The translations under genes were made by a program, and so were the position numbers. Below are positions 4,261-5,039 of a stretch of DNA of 5,039 nucleotides, in pieces. Source of the stretch: an uncultured Devosia sp. Its GTDB lineage: Bacteria; Pseudomonadota; Alphaproteobacteria; Rhizobiales; Devosiaceae. Location of the stretch: NCBI GenBank assembly GCA_946480655.1, contig CAMLKN010000192.1, positions 1-5,039 of the forward strand. The letters run 5' to 3'. Each line of letters opens with the position of its first letter. Position 1 is the first letter of the stretch. The notes beneath the pieces were generated by a model, which was not told the origin of the DNA, searched no databases, and was given only the letters and a program-made list of their open reading frames with translations.

Positions 4261-5039
4261 ATGGTCCGCCTGATGTCCAAACCGCACGAATCCCTGTCGA
4301 ATCAGCCTCTTCCCGTGGCCCTTGTCACCGGCGCCAGCGACCGTATCGGCGCCTCCATCGTCGCTGCGTTGTCCAAACAAGGGTACGGGGTGGTGATCCA
4401 TTACCGTTCCGACCGGGAGGGCGCCCAGGATCTCAAGCAGCGCATCGAAAAAATGGGGGGCCGCGCCGCCGTTCTCCAGGCTGACCTGGCCCGCCGGGAA
4501 GAGCGCGGCACGTTGATCGAAAGGGCAGCGCGCCTCCTCGGCCCGATAACCACGCTCGTGAACAATGCATCGACTTTCGAGCCCGACAGCGCCCGCGACA
4601 TCGATGAGGCGCTTTGGGACGCTCACTTTGCCGTCCATGCCGAGGCCCCCATCTTCCTGGCACGCGATTTCGCGGCCCAGCTGCCGGAAGGGGCCGAGGG
4701 CAATATCGTCAACATCATCGACGAGCGCGTGCTCCGCCCCAGTCCGGCCTATTTCAGCTACTTCCTGTCCAAGTCGGTGCTCTGGACGGCCACGCAGACC
4801 CTGGCCCAGTCGCTCGCGCCGGCGATCCGCGTCAATGCCATCGGCCCGGGGCCGGTGCTGCCGCACAAGGGCCAGAGCCAGGCCGATTTCGATCAATCGG
4901 TGGCGGCGCTCCCGCTCAAGCGCAATGCCGACCCCGATGAGGTCGCACGGGGCGTGCTGGCAATCCTGTCCATGCCCTCCTATACCGGCCAGATGCTCGC
5001 CCTCGATGGCGGCAAGCACCTCGACTATCCGGCCCGCCG
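4261..5039 (+). CDS. Short-chain dehydrogenase, PTR1/FolM-like pteridine reductase (3' end cut by the window)
   Basis: 259 codons are present with no stop. The C-terminal TGQMLALDGGKHL motif is already passed, so only a few residues should be missing. The Rossmann fold starts with TGASDRIG (23-30), and the NADPH-preferring HYRS (47-50) matches the HYHRS of PTR1. ADL is at 74-76 and NNAS at 101-104. The catalytic set is Asp154, Tyr167 and Lys171. The usual SDR Ser is replaced by Asp exactly 13 residues before Tyr, as in PTR1 (Asp181, Tyr194, Lys198) and FolM. NAIGPGPVL follows at 192-200. The expected reaction is NADPH-dependent reduction of dihydropterin or dihydrofolate in the cytoplasm. Alphaproteobacterial relatives often precede folB and folK, which would lie beyond the edge. 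ATG 4273 is an equally possible start, as neither has a clear ribosome site. Confidence 0.87.
   Translation, partial: MVRLMSKPHESLSNQPLPVALVTGASDRIGASIVAALSKQGYGVVIHYRSDREGAQDLKQRIEKMGGRAAVLQADLARREERGTLIERAARLLGPITTLVNNASTFEPDSARDIDEALWDAHFAVHAEAPIFLARDFAAQLPEGAEGNIVNIIDERVLRPSPAYFSYFLSKSVLWTATQTLAQSLAPAIRVNAIGPGPVLPHKGQSQADFDQSVAALPLKRNADPDEVARGVLAILSMPSYTGQMLALDGGKHLDYPAR

Noticed and set aside
1005..4303. GANTC (CcrM-type) sites near several gene starts, e.g. 1005, 3716, 4287 and 4299
   Set aside because: Their number is not clearly above chance for this length, and I cannot show enrichment without counting the whole genome.
4144..5019. Minus-strand 291-codon frame antisense to the SDR gene
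   Set aside because: The opposite strand carries all SDR motifs in order, and this frame shows only shadow composition.

Overview
This is an ordinary-looking stretch of a GC-rich alphaproteobacterial chromosome. Three things point to the Hyphomicrobiales, and to a Devosia-like genome in particular (inference): the gene types, the high-GC codon use, and a palindromic intergenic repeat at about 1564-1676 of the kind scattered through Rhizobiales genomes. I see no phage, transposase, CRISPR array, tRNA, rRNA or antibiotic-cluster genes. I found no convincing undescribed system. The useful extras are a hidden gene start at the left edge, a repeat that supplies a gene's stop codon, and paired RNA hairpins around a small glycine-rich gene.

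Left part (1-1570). On the minus strand, a LysR-type regulator of the CrgA-like group (102-1001) is followed after 9 bases by the start of a second gene (1-92). That gene begins at TTG and encodes a signal peptide ending in AHPHIMI, which resembles the DUF1007 family of periplasmic proteins. On the plus strand, diverging from the LysR gene, is a MarR-like winged-helix regulator (1148-1570). The shared 146-base region between them holds two weak back-to-back promoter candidates and a small inverted repeat. The stop codon of the MarR-like gene lies in the left edge of the palindromic repeat.

Middle part (1571-3751). A secreted bacterial SH3-domain protein with an Asp/Trp and Pro/Arg-rich tail (1783-2238, plus) converges on a minus-strand pair: an EamA/DMT-family transporter (2790-3707) and, 59 bases downstream of it, a three-helix membrane protein of unknown function (2290-2730). 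A strong 10-bp hairpin at 2257-2280 separates the convergent genes.

Right part (3722-5039). A small Gly/Ala-rich hydrophobic protein (3772-4092, minus) has a hairpin in its leader and a terminator after its stop, and both are built from the same GCGAGGC/GCCTCGC arms. Diverging from it is a nearly complete short-chain dehydrogenase (4261 to the window end, plus). It has the Asp-Tyr-Lys catalytic set and HYRS motif of pteridine reductases (PTR1/FolM-like), which suggests a role in reduced pterin or folate metabolism. Apart from the LysR/DUF1007-like pair and the transporter/membrane-protein pair, the genes look like independent units rather than one pathway.
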